Positions 9,978-19,456 of a DNA stretch of 64,000 nt are shown here, in pieces. Source of the DNA: Okeania sp. SIO2C9 (GTDB lineage Bacteria; Cyanobacteriota; Cyanobacteriia; Cyanobacteriales; Microcoleaceae). Made by a program: the position numbers and the translations under genes. How positions within the stretch are numbered: the first letter of the stretch is position 1; every line of letters starts with the position of its first letter. The notes beneath the pieces were generated by a model. That model was not told the origin of the DNA and searched no databases. It saw only the letters and a list, made by a program, of their open reading frames with translations. The DNA is taken from the NCBI RefSeq assembly GCF_010672455.1, contig NZ_JAAHGO010000048.1, forward strand, positions 1-64,000. Reading direction: 5' to 3'.

Positions 9978-12293
9978 CTATCGCTGTAAAGAAGATTGAT
10001 ATAAACTATCAAGTTGTTCTATAACAGACTGAGGTTTGAAAGTAAAACGGATGTAAAAAGTCTTTGAAGCTTCTTTTACTTTTAAGACCTTTCCATAAAT
10101 ATGCTCGCTCATAAACGATTTATTGTTAGGATTTAATAAATTAAGCTGGATATTACTATGAGCTAATGGTAGTGAATCTTCTGAAGCATATCTGTTAATC
10201 TCTATCTCTGCTCCTCTGTGAGAAAGCTTAACTAATTTTCCCTTAAACACAGTATCACTAATATGTTTACCTTCTACAATTAAATAAAAAATAGGAATTG
10301 GTTGCTCTATAGGTAATAGAATTTCCTTTTCTTTCGGCAAAGAAAGATTATATTTACCACTAATTCCTCCCACTTCATAAATATTAATTGGATTACTAAT
10401 ACCTTTAGGCTTAATTTCCTTCGTACTATCTATCCTTAATTGTGAGGTACCGACCGCTGCCCTAGTAGCATTAGAAATCAGAATTTGATTTCCAGTGGCA
10501 TAGCTTTCTATTCGAAAAGCCAAATTAACTTCCCAACCAATAGCAGTATATTCAGTATGTTCTTCAGAGCCAATATTTCCTACTACAGCATCCCCTGTAT
10601 GAATACCAATACCCATTTCTAAAGTTGGCAACCCTAGAACTTTGATTTTTTGATTAATAGATTTCATTTCTAACTGCATTGCCAATGCACAGGCCACAGC
10701 CCTCTGCGCATCATCTTCCCTAGGTATGGGAGCGCCGAATAAAACCATTATTCCATCACCAAGTAGCTTGTCAATACTACCACCATATTTAGTGATGATT
10801 TTTAATATATCTTTGAGATAAATATTAATAATTTCTACAACACTTTCTGGGGATAGTTGCTCAGAAAAGGCCGTAAACCCTCTTAAATCAGAAGTTAATA
10901 CAGTTATACATTGCCTCTTACCTCCTATTTTTAAACCCTCTTTACTTTCCAATAAATTCTTGACTATTTCATTGGAGTGATAACGAGCAAAAGTTTTTCT
11001 AATCAGACTAGCAGTGCCAGCAACATAACCTGTAATGGCAAATGAAGAAACTACTATTGCTAATAAAGGAGGCACTACAGGAAGCCACCATCCCCAAATA
11101 AACATAATATAAGTGCTAATAAAAATGATTGCAGTTTCTAGGGTTAGGTGCTTCAATAAAGTTAGTGACAAGAATTTTTTTGTTTGATTTCGCCACTGCC
11201 ATGTAACTGTGGTTCCAACTCCAGACCAGATAAAAATCCATAACCATTCCTGGGGTTCAGACCAAGTTTTGATTAAGGGGCGTTCATTTAGGGCAGCACT
11301 AATAATTTGACTAATAAAATTTGCTTGTAGTTCTACTCCTGTCATTGGTCTTGGTAGAGCTAACAAATGACTACTATAGGGTGTATAGAATAGATCATTG
11401 AAGCTTTCTCCTACTGCTCCAATCAGAATTATGCGATCGCGTCCCCAGTCTGGAGGGACTTGGTTGTCAAGAATATCTGTCAGAGAAACTTTTTCAAAAT
11501 GGCCACTTGGCCCTCGATAGTTAATTAATAACTGATATCCACGGGCATCGGTTCTCACATAACCACCTTCATTTTGTTGAAAAGGAGGGAAAATCTGATT
11601 TCCCACGCGCCAGTGATCGGTTCCCTCTACTATTTCTGCTGTAATATTTTCCTTTTCTAAATAAAGCAATGCTAAATGCAGGCCAAAACTATAAATAATT
11701 TCCCCATATTGATTATCTAAATAAAATAAGCCTCGCCGAGTTCTATTATCTGCATCGATAGGCGTATCATTTGCTCCTGCTTGTCCTTTTTCTTGTAAAA
11801 CAGATGGTGGTCCTACTCCTTCTCCTCTATCATCCTCTACTACTTTTTGGATGCCAACTAGATTAGGAGTATTTTGAAATACTTTAACTAATTCTCGATC
11901 ACCAGGGGGTACAGGTAAATTTCGGTAAAGATCTAAACCAATAGCTCTGGGTTCCATTGCTTTGAGTTTTTTGAGCACCTTGGCCAGAGTTTCATCAGGA
12001 ATTATTCCCTGACCTACTCTGAGTATATCCGCTTCATCAATACCAACAATTACGATACGTTTGTCCCTTGGAGGTAAAGGTCTATTTCTCATATAGAAGT
12101 CGTATGTACCCAACTCCCATAGCTGTAATATTCCAGTTAAGCGTAGTAATATTACCAATATAGTTACGCAGGGAGCAGTTATCCACACCCCGCGCCACTG
12201 CCAAATTAATGATGTAGCTGTTGATCCACGAGAATCATAATGAGATTTCACTAATGGTTTCTCAATATGTTTAACTTTTAGGTAATCTAACAA
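9978..12293 (-). CDS. CHASE2-domain class III adenylate cyclase with degenerate PilZ-like tail
   Basis: 771 residues. A first membrane helix (about 35-55) leads into an extracytoplasmic CHASE2 sensor (about 60-350; FYMRNRPLPPRDKRIVIVGI, PMTGVELQANFISQI). Three closely spaced membrane helices follow (about 350-430), then a class III cyclase catalytic domain (about 460-640). Visible catalytic residues are the metal Asp in TSDLRGFTAF and LLGDGIMVLFG, the Lys in IDKLLGD, the Thr in YTAIG, and Asn and Arg in VNLAFRI. All are present, so it is predicted to make cAMP. The Lys/Thr pair matches the cyanobacterial CyaC type. The last 130 residues resemble PilZ (KLSHRGAEI) but lack an obvious RxxxR c-di-GMP motif. 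It starts 6 bp after the DUF928 gene and is probably co-transcribed with it. Confidence 0.93.
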   Translation of the reverse strand: MLDYLKVKHIEKPLVKSHYDSRGSTATSLIWQWRGVWITAPCVTILVILLRLTGILQLWELGTYDFYMRNRPLPPRDKRIVIVGIDEADILRVGQGIIPDETLAKVLKKLKAMEPRAIGLDLYRNLPVPPGDRELVKVFQNTPNLVGIQKVVEDDRGEGVGPPSVLQEKGQAGANDTPIDADNRTRRGLFYLDNQYGEIIYSFGLHLALLYLEKENITAEIVEGTDHWRVGNQIFPPFQQNEGGYVRTDARGYQLLINYRGPSGHFEKVSLTDILDNQVPPDWGRDRIILIGAVGESFNDLFYTPYSSHLLALPRPMTGVELQANFISQIISAALNERPLIKTWSEPQEWLWIFIWSGVGTTVTWQWRNQTKKFLSLTLLKHLTLETAIIFISTYIMFIWGWWLPVVPPLLAIVVSSFAITGYVAGTASLIRKTFARYHSNEIVKNLLESKEGLKIGGKRQCITVLTSDLRGFTAFSEQLSPESVVEIINIYLKDILKIITKYGGSIDKLLGDGIMVLFGAPIPREDDAQRAVACALAMQLEMKSINQKIKVLGLPTLEMGIGIHTGDAVVGNIGSEEHTEYTAIGWEVNLAFRIESYATGNQILISNATRAAVGTSQLRIDSTKEIKPKGISNPINIYEVGGISGKYNLSLPKEKEILLPIEQPIPIFYLIVEGKHISDTVFKGKLVKLSHRGAEIEINRYASEDSLPLAHSNIQLNLLNPNNKSFMSEHIYGKVLKVKEASKTFYIRFTFKPQSVIEQLDSLYQSSLQR

Positions 12294-12299
12294 TTTATA

Positions 12300-13061
12300 C
12301 TATCTTTGAGCAGGTTGTATTTCCTGACAACAGTCAAAGATTTTACTATCAGCATAGTCCTCTAACCCAACTGATTTTAACAGTTCTTTCCAGGCATTAG
12401 GATAAGCAACACGAGATTTTTCTAAAGTTGTAATTGTTTCGCTCCAAACTGATGATTCAGCATAGAGTTTAGCTTGCTCTAGTGGTTTTTCCTGCAGTTC
12501 TTTTAATTTAGCTTCTATTTCTGGCTTGAGAGGAGTACGTCTTAGCCATCCATTAATATAATAATCTAAAGCACGCTCCTCTGGATCGCAAATTATGCCA
12601 AAGTGCCAAACATAAGTGTTATTAGTTTCTAATTCAACTGTTTTTGGCAAACTTACTTTGACAATTCCAGGGGACTCAGGCAGAGATACACCTACTTTAT
12701 ATATTGGTTCTCTGATTCTATTTGTCCAATCAAATAAAGCAAATTCTGCCTTCCGTTTACTACTTTGAGGAACATAAAGGTAAACAGTTGGGTTAGGACT
12801 AACTGTTGTACCAATATTATTTTCTGGTACTACAGCAGTGAGGTTGCTTAATTCTTGCTGAATTATTGGATTACAAGGACCGCGAGACCCAGCTCCTCTA
12901 GTTCTCGATGGCGCACCTCTTGAAGTTGTTGGTGGAAATGTTACTGCCTGTAATTGTGGGCTTGATTCCACCTTAGTTTTTGCAGTTTGAGGGTGATTGA
13001 CTGGAGGAGCTGAAACTAAAAGACCTACTAAAGAAAGTCCTAAAAAGTTTCGTACAAACAT
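12300..13061 (-). CDS. DUF928 family exported protein
   Basis: 253 residues with a signal peptide (MFVRNFLGLSLVGLLVSA, cut near APP). A Pro/Arg/Gly-rich linker with RGAPSRTRGAGSRG comes next. The DUF928 region (about 60-240) has NPTVYLYVP, ALFDWTNRIREPIY and YVWHFGIICDPEERALDYYI. The family is almost confined to cyanobacteria; its role is unknown. It commonly lies beside CHASE2 proteins and haemagglutinin-type exoproteins. Here it is the promoter-proximal gene of a two-gene unit with the CHASE2 cyclase and lies on the same strand as the exoproteins 5 kb away. I infer a surface or secretion-associated role coupled to cAMP signalling, without proof. Confidence 0.88.
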   Translation of the reverse strand: MFVRNFLGLSLVGLLVSAPPVNHPQTAKTKVESSPQLQAVTFPPTTSRGAPSRTRGAGSRGPCNPIIQQELSNLTAVVPENNIGTTVSPNPTVYLYVPQSSKRKAEFALFDWTNRIREPIYKVGVSLPESPGIVKVSLPKTVELETNNTYVWHFGIICDPEERALDYYINGWLRRTPLKPEIEAKLKELQEKPLEQAKLYAESSVWSETITTLEKSRVAYPNAWKELLKSVGLEDYADSKIFDCCQEIQPAQR

Positions 13062-13633
13062 GATAAAGAATCACCACCGTATAAACTCAAGTTATATAGC
13101 TATTGGTATTTTTAGCTATTCTATTTTATTATAACATATAGTTTTTTTTCATTGTCGATAATTAATAGAAAAACGAACTTACAATTAAGTTTGTATAGAA
13201 TGATTAAGAAAAAAAGGGAACTGCTAATTATTTAGGGATGGTAGTTAAAAAATTCAGACTTTTAGTATGGCTAGACAGAGTTTTATTCTCGCGTTTTCAA
13301 ACTATAATTTTGATTCTTGAGTTTTAGCAAAAACCATCTTATTACTTTTGAATATTCACGATTATCTGTTCACATTTAATCAGATGCAGATGTTATACCA
13401 AGCGTGATAAATGTTTGCTACCAATATTAAGGTTGTTTCTAGTAGTTAGTAGTTAGTAGGAATAGTTTCAAGATCATTTTTTATTGTAAAAAAATCCATT
13501 TTTATCAAAGATAAATCTTACTTAAAGCATTTTGTTGCGCCAATTATTTGTAACATTTTTTTTCACGCTTTTTATTAGATTATATTCACTCTAATCGAAA
13601 ACATACTGTAGATTTTTTTTGCAGAAAATTAAC
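13062..13633. other. AT-rich spacer
   Basis: About 570 bp upstream of the DUF928 gene. It holds a copy of the short repeat TACCAAGCGTGATAAATG (from 13397) and a GTAGTTA heptamer pair at about 13441-13457. The promoter of the DUF928/cyclase unit should lie near 13070-13200, but I cannot pick out a single convincing box. No gene seen. Confidence 0.5.
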
Positions 13634-13800
13634 GTTTAAAGCCTCTCCTTTAAAGGAGTAAACAAGCGGTAGTTAGTGTAGCTTCCTCGCCATATCCAAT
13701 CAAACAAGAGAAGAAAAATTTTTCATTATTAATCTATCCGCTTTCAAGGAGAGGTAATTATTAATTATTAATTGTTAATTATTAATTGTTGAACTATCTT
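13634..13800 (-). repeat. CTCTCCTT / AATAATT interspersed repeat overlapping a gene end
   Basis: Reverse-oriented copy of the family also found at 18355, 21896, 50520 and 63340. Its left side reads AAAGCCTCTCCTTTAAAGGAG and its right side is AATTATT heptamers ending TTGTTGAAC. The last codons and stop of the SWIM-domain gene (SSTINN) are encoded by this element. Confidence 0.7.
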
Positions 13801-14626
13801 CTCCCTGGTTTAAGGCTGTTATTACTGCCTGCTGACTAATATTTTGATAAACTTTCTTAAAATAATCCTTGATAGTATCAGCAGATTTACCCAAAGGAAG
13901 AGGTCCTAAAACATCTAAAACGGTCTCATTACTTGGGGGTGGTGTAATTACTACTAGGGAAGAATCTAGCTGTTTATCGTATTCCCAAAATTGCTCAAAA
14001 TTTGTATATTCTTGAGTTGCTGAAGTTGGAGTTTTTTGCGTTTTTTCTGTTGTAATTTTTTCTTTTATTGTGGAATTTTCATCTTCACTTTGACCGCGTT
14101 TTTGGCGTAGAACTTCTAATATTTTTTCTTTGCTACGACCGCGTAATTGAAACAATAAAAATGGATCGTCACTAAAGCGATCGCCTAATATATAATAAAC
14201 TGCTGCAATATGTTTACAAACTCTAGCTTTATCAGGGCAGTCACATTTAGCATGGATATCGTCTAAGGTAAATGGAAATAGTCTTAAACCATTAGCAGCA
14301 AAAACTTCTTCTATATTTTGAGGCATTTCTCCTGCTAATAATTTGGCAGTAAAAATTGCTCTTTGTGACATTGTTTCAATAACATAATTCCAGTCTTCAT
14401 CACTAAAAGTATCTAACCATAATGATTGTTTATATGGTTCTGGAGCTGTCCCTTGAACTTGGGAAATAATTTCTTTGTCTTTAAATTCTAGACTCAGAAC
14501 GTTTCCTTGTCTGGCATAATTTCTTGCTCTTTCTAATCGCTTTTTGTATCTATAGGAATTTAACAAGTCTATCCATTGTTGAGTCCACCATTCTTTATCA
14601 CTTTGTGAGTTGTTGTAGTTAGTCAT
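13775..14626 (-). CDS. SWIM zinc-finger domain protein
   Basis: 283 residues from the ATG at 14626 (MTNYNNSQ). An in-frame start at 14695 exists, but the extra residues are coded by a GAAGGAA heptamer array, so I reject it. The N-terminal half (WWTQQWIDLL, YARQGNV, LSLEF) is typical of cyanobacterial SWIM proteins. The zinc-binding SWIM motif CxC...CxH is seen as CDCPDKARVCKHIAAVYYIL at about 150-170. A charged tail follows, then SSTINN contributed by an interspersed repeat. SWIM proteins partner SNF2-type helicases, and a SNF2 gene lies upstream on the same strand, about 500 bp away. I infer a shared DNA-repair or chromatin-like task. Confidence 0.87.
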   Translation of the reverse strand: MTNYNNSQSDKEWWTQQWIDLLNSYRYKKRLERARNYARQGNVLSLEFKDKEIISQVQGTAPEPYKQSLWLDTFSDEDWNYVIETMSQRAIFTAKLLAGEMPQNIEEVFAANGLRLFPFTLDDIHAKCDCPDKARVCKHIAAVYYILGDRFSDDPFLLFQLRGRSKEKILEVLRQKRGQSEDENSTIKEKITTEKTQKTPTSATQEYTNFEQFWEYDKQLDSSLVVITPPPSNETVLDVLGPLPLGKSADTIKDYFKKVYQNISQQAVITALNQGEDSSTINN

Positions 14627-14777
14627 TTTTTTTATTAGGAAGTAAGAGGGAAGAAGGAAGAAGGAAGAAGGAAGAAGGAAGAAATTAAGTCTCAAATTTG
14701 ATGAGTAAGTAGGAAGTAAGAAGGAATAAAGAATAAGTTAAACCTCAAATTCGATAACTGGCTAAGTACTTATACTA

Positions 14778-14904
14778 TATATGTGGGTGCATCTCAATTT
14801 TGAATAAAGCCAAAAATTTATTGCTTTTAGGGAGCAGGCAACAGGGAATAGGGAATATATAAGAAAAAAGTATTTTTGCAAATATGAGATGCACTCATAT
14901 ATAT
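14778..14904. repeat. Miniature inverted-repeat element carrying a GAATAGG-type array
   Basis: Perfect 10-bp inverted repeat GTGCATCTCA (14787-14796) / TGAGATGCAC (14885-14894), extended imperfectly by ATATGTG / CATATAT. The inside has CAACAGGGAATAGGGAATA, period 7. It sits between the SNF2 and SWIM genes, about 127 bp long, with no coding capacity. The remaining spacer to 15124 holds nothing else I can support. Confidence 0.65.
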
Positions 14905-15124
14905 CTACTATTATCTACTATATAGATCGTTTTCATTGACTTTTCTCAAGAGTCAAATTCTCAGGAAAATATTCAGCATAGATACTTAATTATTTACTCC
15001 TGTACGGGCGTTTTGCTCTGCAACATATAAAGCAGCAGCTCTACGTTAGCAAAGAGAAAAAATCCTTTGCTCCAATCCTCTTATTTATAAGAAGAGGTAA
15101 TTCTAAATTCGCGCATTCTAAATT

Positions 15125-18100
15125 CTAAATTCCTGAATCTTCTTCAATTACTTTATTTCTATCAAGTATTAATAAATTTCTCAACTGGTCTGTATCTAGT
15201 TCAGTTAACCATTGTTCTCCTGCACCTACTACTTGTTCTGCTAGTTCTTTTTTACTTTCAATTAAGTCGTGTATTTTTTCTTCTAAAGTTCCGGTACAGA
15301 CAAATTTATGTACCTGAACATTCCGGGTTTGACCAATTCTAAATACCCGGTCTGTAGCCTGATTTTCTACTGCTGGGTTCCACCATCTATCAAAGTGAAA
15401 AACATGATTAGCACGAGTTAAATTTAAACCAGTACCTCCCGCTTTTAAAGAAAGAATCATTACTGGTGGACCTTGAGGGTCTTGTTGGAATCTGTCTACC
15501 ATTTCTTCTCTTTTATTTTTGCGAGTTGCTCCATATAAAAATGATACTTCTCTGCCTAATTTTTCTTGCAGATAAGGTTGTAAAATTTTTCCCCATTCGG
15601 CAAATTGAGTAAAAATAATAGCTCTTTCTGTTTCTGAAATTATTTCTTCTAACATGGCAGATAAACGTTGTAGTTTTCCTGAGTTTTTATCGCTAATTTC
15701 TACTTTTTTTCTACTGCCTTTTTTGATTTGTAGAAGTACGGGATGATTACAAAGTTGTTTGAGTTTTACTAATAGGGCTAAAACTTTACCTTTTCGCTGA
15801 ATACCATCGGCAGCTTCAATTTCTGCTAAAGAAGTTTCAACTATGTCTTGATAAAGTTTTGCTTGGTCATTTGCTAATGGGCAAAAGATAGTATTTTCTT
15901 GTTTTTCTGGCAAGTCTTGAATAATATCTTTGTCAGTTTTTAGCCGACGTAGAATAAATGGTTGAACCAGAGAACGCAAAGTTTGTAATGAATTTGTATC
16001 TCCATATTTTTCAATAGGAATAGCAAAGCGACGTTGGAAAAATTGTTTTTTTCCTAAATATCCAGGGTTCAAAAAATCTAAAATTGACCATAATTCTGAA
16101 AGGCGATTTTCTACGGGAGTTCCTGTTAAACCAATTCTAAAGGATGCTTCTAATTTTCTCACAGCTTGAGATTGTTTTGCCTCTGGATTTTTGATATTTT
16201 GAGCTTCATCAACTATTACTGCCTGCCATTTTATTGTCTGTAATGTTTTTTCATCTCGATACAATAAAGCGTAACTGGTAATTGCTAAATGTTTGTCTTT
16301 AATTACTTTGAGAAACTCTTTACCTTTGGCACGTTTATCGCCATGATGTACCATTACTTTTAAGGTTGGTCCGAATTTTTTAACTTCTCGTTCCCAGTTC
16401 CCTAATACTGAAGTAGGGCATACTAATAATGTGGGTGCTTCTAGTAATTCTTGTTCTTGTTGATTGAGAAGAAACGCTATTGTTTGAATGGTCTTACCGA
16501 GACCCATGTCATCTGCCAAACAAGCACCCAAACCCCAACGTTCCAAAAATGTTAACCAACTTACGCCCCGTGCTTGATAAGGACGTAGTTCACCCTGAAA
16601 ATTCTTCGGAGTTGGAATTTCCTCTAAAGAACGATTATTCGTCAAAGTGTCCAGAAGTTCTTGGAGTTGACCGCCAGCTTCAAAATTAACGACGGGTAAC
16701 TTTTCCATAACTTGAGTGTCTCCAGTGGCCAATCGCAAAGCATCTTCTAAAGATAAGGCCATTTCGTCTTGACGACTGGCAAAGAAATTTTGGGCTGCCC
16801 GGATATCTTGGGGTTGCAGTTCGACCCACTCGCCGTTAATTTCTACTAAGGGACTATCTTTTGCCACTAATTGGTTAAATTCGGCTTTGGTTAATTTCTG
16901 ACCTCCGATGGACAATTCCCACTGGAAATTAAGGAGACTTTTTAAGCCTAGTCTTTCAGTTTTTTTAATTTTTGGAGCTTGGGCACGAATACTTAGACCT
17001 AAGCGAGAAGCCCATCCTTCTCTATTAGCTAAACTAGGTGGTAGAATTACTCCTAAACCACTGTCTGTAAACCGCCAACTCCCACTTTTAATAAATTCAT
17101 AAGCTTGGTGTGGAGTTAATTGACAATTTTGGGGAGTTGCTTGTTGTAAACTAGGTTCAATAGTTGGATAAATTCTTGATGCTAAACCCAAGCCACTTAG
17201 CAGTGTTTCTTGAGGAAATTTAATTGTTCGTCCTTGATAGTTGAAGTTTTCTACAGGATTTTTCCAAATTGTCTTGGCATCGACTAGAAATTCTGGCTCG
17301 TCTATTGCTTGAAGACAATATTCTAGAGTCCAGTTTTTAGAGTTTTGGGATGGTGAGTGAAGGTAAAAACAGGTAGTGAATTTATTTTCTGTAGTTTGAT
17401 ATTGTTGGAGTGGTGATTGCCAATGATCGAGTATTTTGCTAATTTGCTGTGTTTCTTTAGTGGCAGGTAATTTTAAAGTTGATTTTGCTGATAAGGATTT
17501 TAACCATTGTTTAATTGCGGGATTTAATGAGGCAATTTCTGTTTGAGATATTTCGGATGATATTTGTCTAATTTGTGAGTCTATTGTTTTTTGCAAGAAA
17601 TCTTGGAGTAGTTCTTGACTTGCTCTGAGGTTTGGTAATCTTGAAGTGTTATTTTTGGGGATTATTTGTAAATTTTCTAAGGAATCTAAGGAAATAGGTG
17701 ACTGCCAATCTAGTTGATATGTGCGACAAACAAGAGGCATTTGTAGGGTAAAATTTTTCAGTCGATTTTGGTCTGTAGCACTATCAAGTAAGGGTTGCCA
17801 AATAGCAAAACTTTGTTCATTTGATTGTTGTTCAATAGTTGGTAAAAATTTACATCTTGCTAATAAGTCAAGATTCCATCTAGCAACATGAGACCAAAAC
17901 CTTAAATCTGCCCCCATGAAAGATTCAGCGATGTTGCCCAAAGGAAAAGAGCGTAAAAATTCTATTGCTTGTATAGGGTCTAGGCAAATTCCTTCTATTT
18001 GCCAGGGATAAAGATATAACTTTTCTGTGGTTTCTGAGAAATTAGTGGCAGAATGAAGTGGATATAGTTTTTGACTAGATTCTAATGATTTTGTGGGAAG

Positions 18101-18325
18101 AGCTAAGGTTTGGTTTGTTGTGATTTTCTGATTTTTTAAAGAAATATCGGTCTTTTCCTGGAATAGCTTCAAAAGTTCATTTCCAGTTATTGCATAAGGA
18201 TTATTAGTGATTTTTCCTGTTTCACCAGCGTCATCTTCTGTAATTCTGCACCAAATCTCTCCCCAAACAAATAAATAACTTTCTTGTTCAGACTGAGCAA
18301 ACCAAAAACCATGTAAAATCGCCAT
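15125..18325 (-). CDS. SNF2/Rad54-family ATP-dependent helicase
   Basis: 1066 residues. The N-terminal 450 residues are the variable region with the bacterial SNF2-associated domain (about 470-580, FQWELSIGGQKLTKAEF...). The SNF2 ATPase core follows: Walker A in DDMGLGKTIQTIAF (about 600), DEAQ box in VIVDEAQNIKNP, and motif III in GLTGTPVENRLSELW. The helicase C domain follows with IIFTQF, LSLKAGGTGLNLT and the arginine-finger motif DRVFRIGQ. All motifs needed for ATP-driven translocation on double-stranded DNA are intact. It lies upstream of the SWIM gene on the same strand, a pairing seen in many cyanobacteria. Its start is followed closely upstream by an AATAATT-type repeat at 18355-18483. 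Confidence 0.94.
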   Translation of the reverse strand: MAILHGFWFAQSEQESYLFVWGEIWCRITEDDAGETGKITNNPYAITGNELLKLFQEKTDISLKNQKITTNQTLALPTKSLESSQKLYPLHSATNFSETTEKLYLYPWQIEGICLDPIQAIEFLRSFPLGNIAESFMGADLRFWSHVARWNLDLLARCKFLPTIEQQSNEQSFAIWQPLLDSATDQNRLKNFTLQMPLVCRTYQLDWQSPISLDSLENLQIIPKNNTSRLPNLRASQELLQDFLQKTIDSQIRQISSEISQTEIASLNPAIKQWLKSLSAKSTLKLPATKETQQISKILDHWQSPLQQYQTTENKFTTCFYLHSPSQNSKNWTLEYCLQAIDEPEFLVDAKTIWKNPVENFNYQGRTIKFPQETLLSGLGLASRIYPTIEPSLQQATPQNCQLTPHQAYEFIKSGSWRFTDSGLGVILPPSLANREGWASRLGLSIRAQAPKIKKTERLGLKSLLNFQWELSIGGQKLTKAEFNQLVAKDSPLVEINGEWVELQPQDIRAAQNFFASRQDEMALSLEDALRLATGDTQVMEKLPVVNFEAGGQLQELLDTLTNNRSLEEIPTPKNFQGELRPYQARGVSWLTFLERWGLGACLADDMGLGKTIQTIAFLLNQQEQELLEAPTLLVCPTSVLGNWEREVKKFGPTLKVMVHHGDKRAKGKEFLKVIKDKHLAITSYALLYRDEKTLQTIKWQAVIVDEAQNIKNPEAKQSQAVRKLEASFRIGLTGTPVENRLSELWSILDFLNPGYLGKKQFFQRRFAIPIEKYGDTNSLQTLRSLVQPFILRRLKTDKDIIQDLPEKQENTIFCPLANDQAKLYQDIVETSLAEIEAADGIQRKGKVLALLVKLKQLCNHPVLLQIKKGSRKKVEISDKNSGKLQRLSAMLEEIISETERAIIFTQFAEWGKILQPYLQEKLGREVSFLYGATRKNKREEMVDRFQQDPQGPPVMILSLKAGGTGLNLTRANHVFHFDRWWNPAVENQATDRVFRIGQTRNVQVHKFVCTGTLEEKIHDLIESKKELAEQVVGAGEQWLTELDTDQLRNLLILDRNKVIEEDSGI

Positions 18326-18354
18326 ATTAAATATCTATCAAAAAGGTTATATTT

Positions 18355-18483
18355 CAACAATTAATAATTAATAATTAATCATTAATAATTACCTCTCCTT
18401 AAAAAGAAGAGGATTGACTAAAAGGAAAACTAATTCATTATTTCTCCTTTAAAGGAGAGGCTTTAAACCTTAATTATTCGGTA
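18355..18483 (+). repeat. Short copy of the CTCTCCTT / TTATTCGGTAA repeat
   Basis: Starts CAACAATTAATAATTAATAA, then ATTACCTCTCCTT, an AAGAAGAGG block, CTCCTTTAAAGGAGAGGC, and ends TTAATTATTCGGTAA. About 129 bp. It may hold promoter elements of the SNF2 gene, which starts about 30 bp to the left, or simply be selfish DNA. Confidence 0.7.
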
Positions 18484-18670
18484 AGCATTTCCTGCGGAAT
18501 GCGGAGCTAACAGCTAGAGGTACTGAGAACTGAGAACTGAGAACTGAGAACTGAAATAACCTTCCTCAAAATTAATAGCTGAAGTCCGCAGTTCCGACCT
18601 TATGAGGCTAGCTAATAGCTGAAGTTGTGAATACTTACGGTTATATTTTGATTACTAATCTTTTCTATAG

Positions 18671-18757
18671 AACTTACGCAGATACGCTATATATAGTACT
18701 CATAACTATTGTCCAATAGTTACTGAACTCTATACACAGTGTCTTTGCGTAAGTCCT
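18671..18757. repeat. Miniature element with ACTTACGCA / TGCGTAAGT ends
   Basis: 87 bp bounded by AACTTACGCA and TGCGTAAGTCCT. The interior has the palindrome CTATTGTCCAATAG, also present in the 82-bp repeats at 31411. A sister copy lies 90 bp downstream. Confidence 0.7.
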
Positions 18758-18850
18758 GTCCTAATCAAAATTCTTGAATAATCAAATAGTAGGGAATAGG
18801 GAACAGTGGCAACAGCTTTTCTCTGTCTCTGGTTCCATCATCAACATAAC

Positions 18851-18940
18851 AGGACTTACGCAGAACCCCCATATATAGTAGGGGCGAATGGCATCCACCC
18901 TCTACAAATAGCGTATTGTCTCAGAATTTGCGTAAGTCCT
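18851..18940. repeat. Miniature element with perfect 12-bp AGGACTTACGCA inverted repeats
   Basis: 90 bp bounded by AGGACTTACGCA and TGCGTAAGTCCT. Inside, at 18878-18905, is a palindromic unit GTAGGGGCGAATGGCAT...CCCTCTAC of a family also found at 35682 and 55182. No coding capacity. Confidence 0.75.
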
Positions 18941-19103
18941 GATAAGTCAAACACCAACTCATTCCTTACTATAGAAATAAAAAATGGCATCCTAGTTAAA
19001 ATAACTGGATGCAGCCTCCGTCATTGACGATAGAAGGTTGTTAAATAAAGCTATTATAGCGGTTTATGTTCATCAAAATTCTATTGGAGGTAGTAGAAAT
19101 TAA

Positions 19104-19380
19104 TAGGCATCTCTAGAAAATAGGGAAATACCAGATTGTTCCTTCTGTGGTAGATAAGTAAACCCCTTGCTCCTTCTTCCTTCTTCGATTTTATTTTTAA
19201 TTTTTGGAGATGTGTAAAGAAAAGGACCCAGACATGTCAAAAGCTTAAAACTCAGACAATGCCAGATTGTTCCTTCTGTGGTAGATAAGTAAACCCCTTC
19301 TTACTTCTTAACTTCTGTGGTAGATAAGTAAATCCCTTGCTCCTTCTTCCTTCTTCCTTCTTCCTTCTTCCTTCTTCCTA
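19104..19380. repeat. Repeat-filled pnp upstream region
   Basis: 19104-19216 is a 113-bp miniature element (TAGGCATCTCTA / TTGGAGATGTGTA ends) of the family also at 50150-50260. Overlapping it, the phrase TTCTGTGGTAGATAAGTAAA occurs three times (about 19143, 19275, 19313), each followed by CCTTCTT heptamers. This lies directly upstream of pnp, so its promoter is embedded in or downstream of these repeats (19381-19456). Confidence 0.65.
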
Positions 19381-19456
19381 ACAATTGCCCCAGTAACAGT
19401 GTTACGATTTCCACAGAAGCGAAAGAATAATATGATTAGAGAAGGAAAAAAACTGG

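Noticed and set aside
10560-10620. Loss of a substrate-specifying Asp in the cyclase (Trp after YTAIG)
   Set aside because: That Trp aligns with a variable position. The Thr in YTAIG is the equivalent of the substrate residue in CyaC-type cyclases, so activity is not ruled out.
14627-14695. Longer N-terminus for the SWIM protein
   Set aside because: The extra residues (FFLLPSSFFLLPS) are coded by a GAAGGAA heptamer array, not conserved protein.
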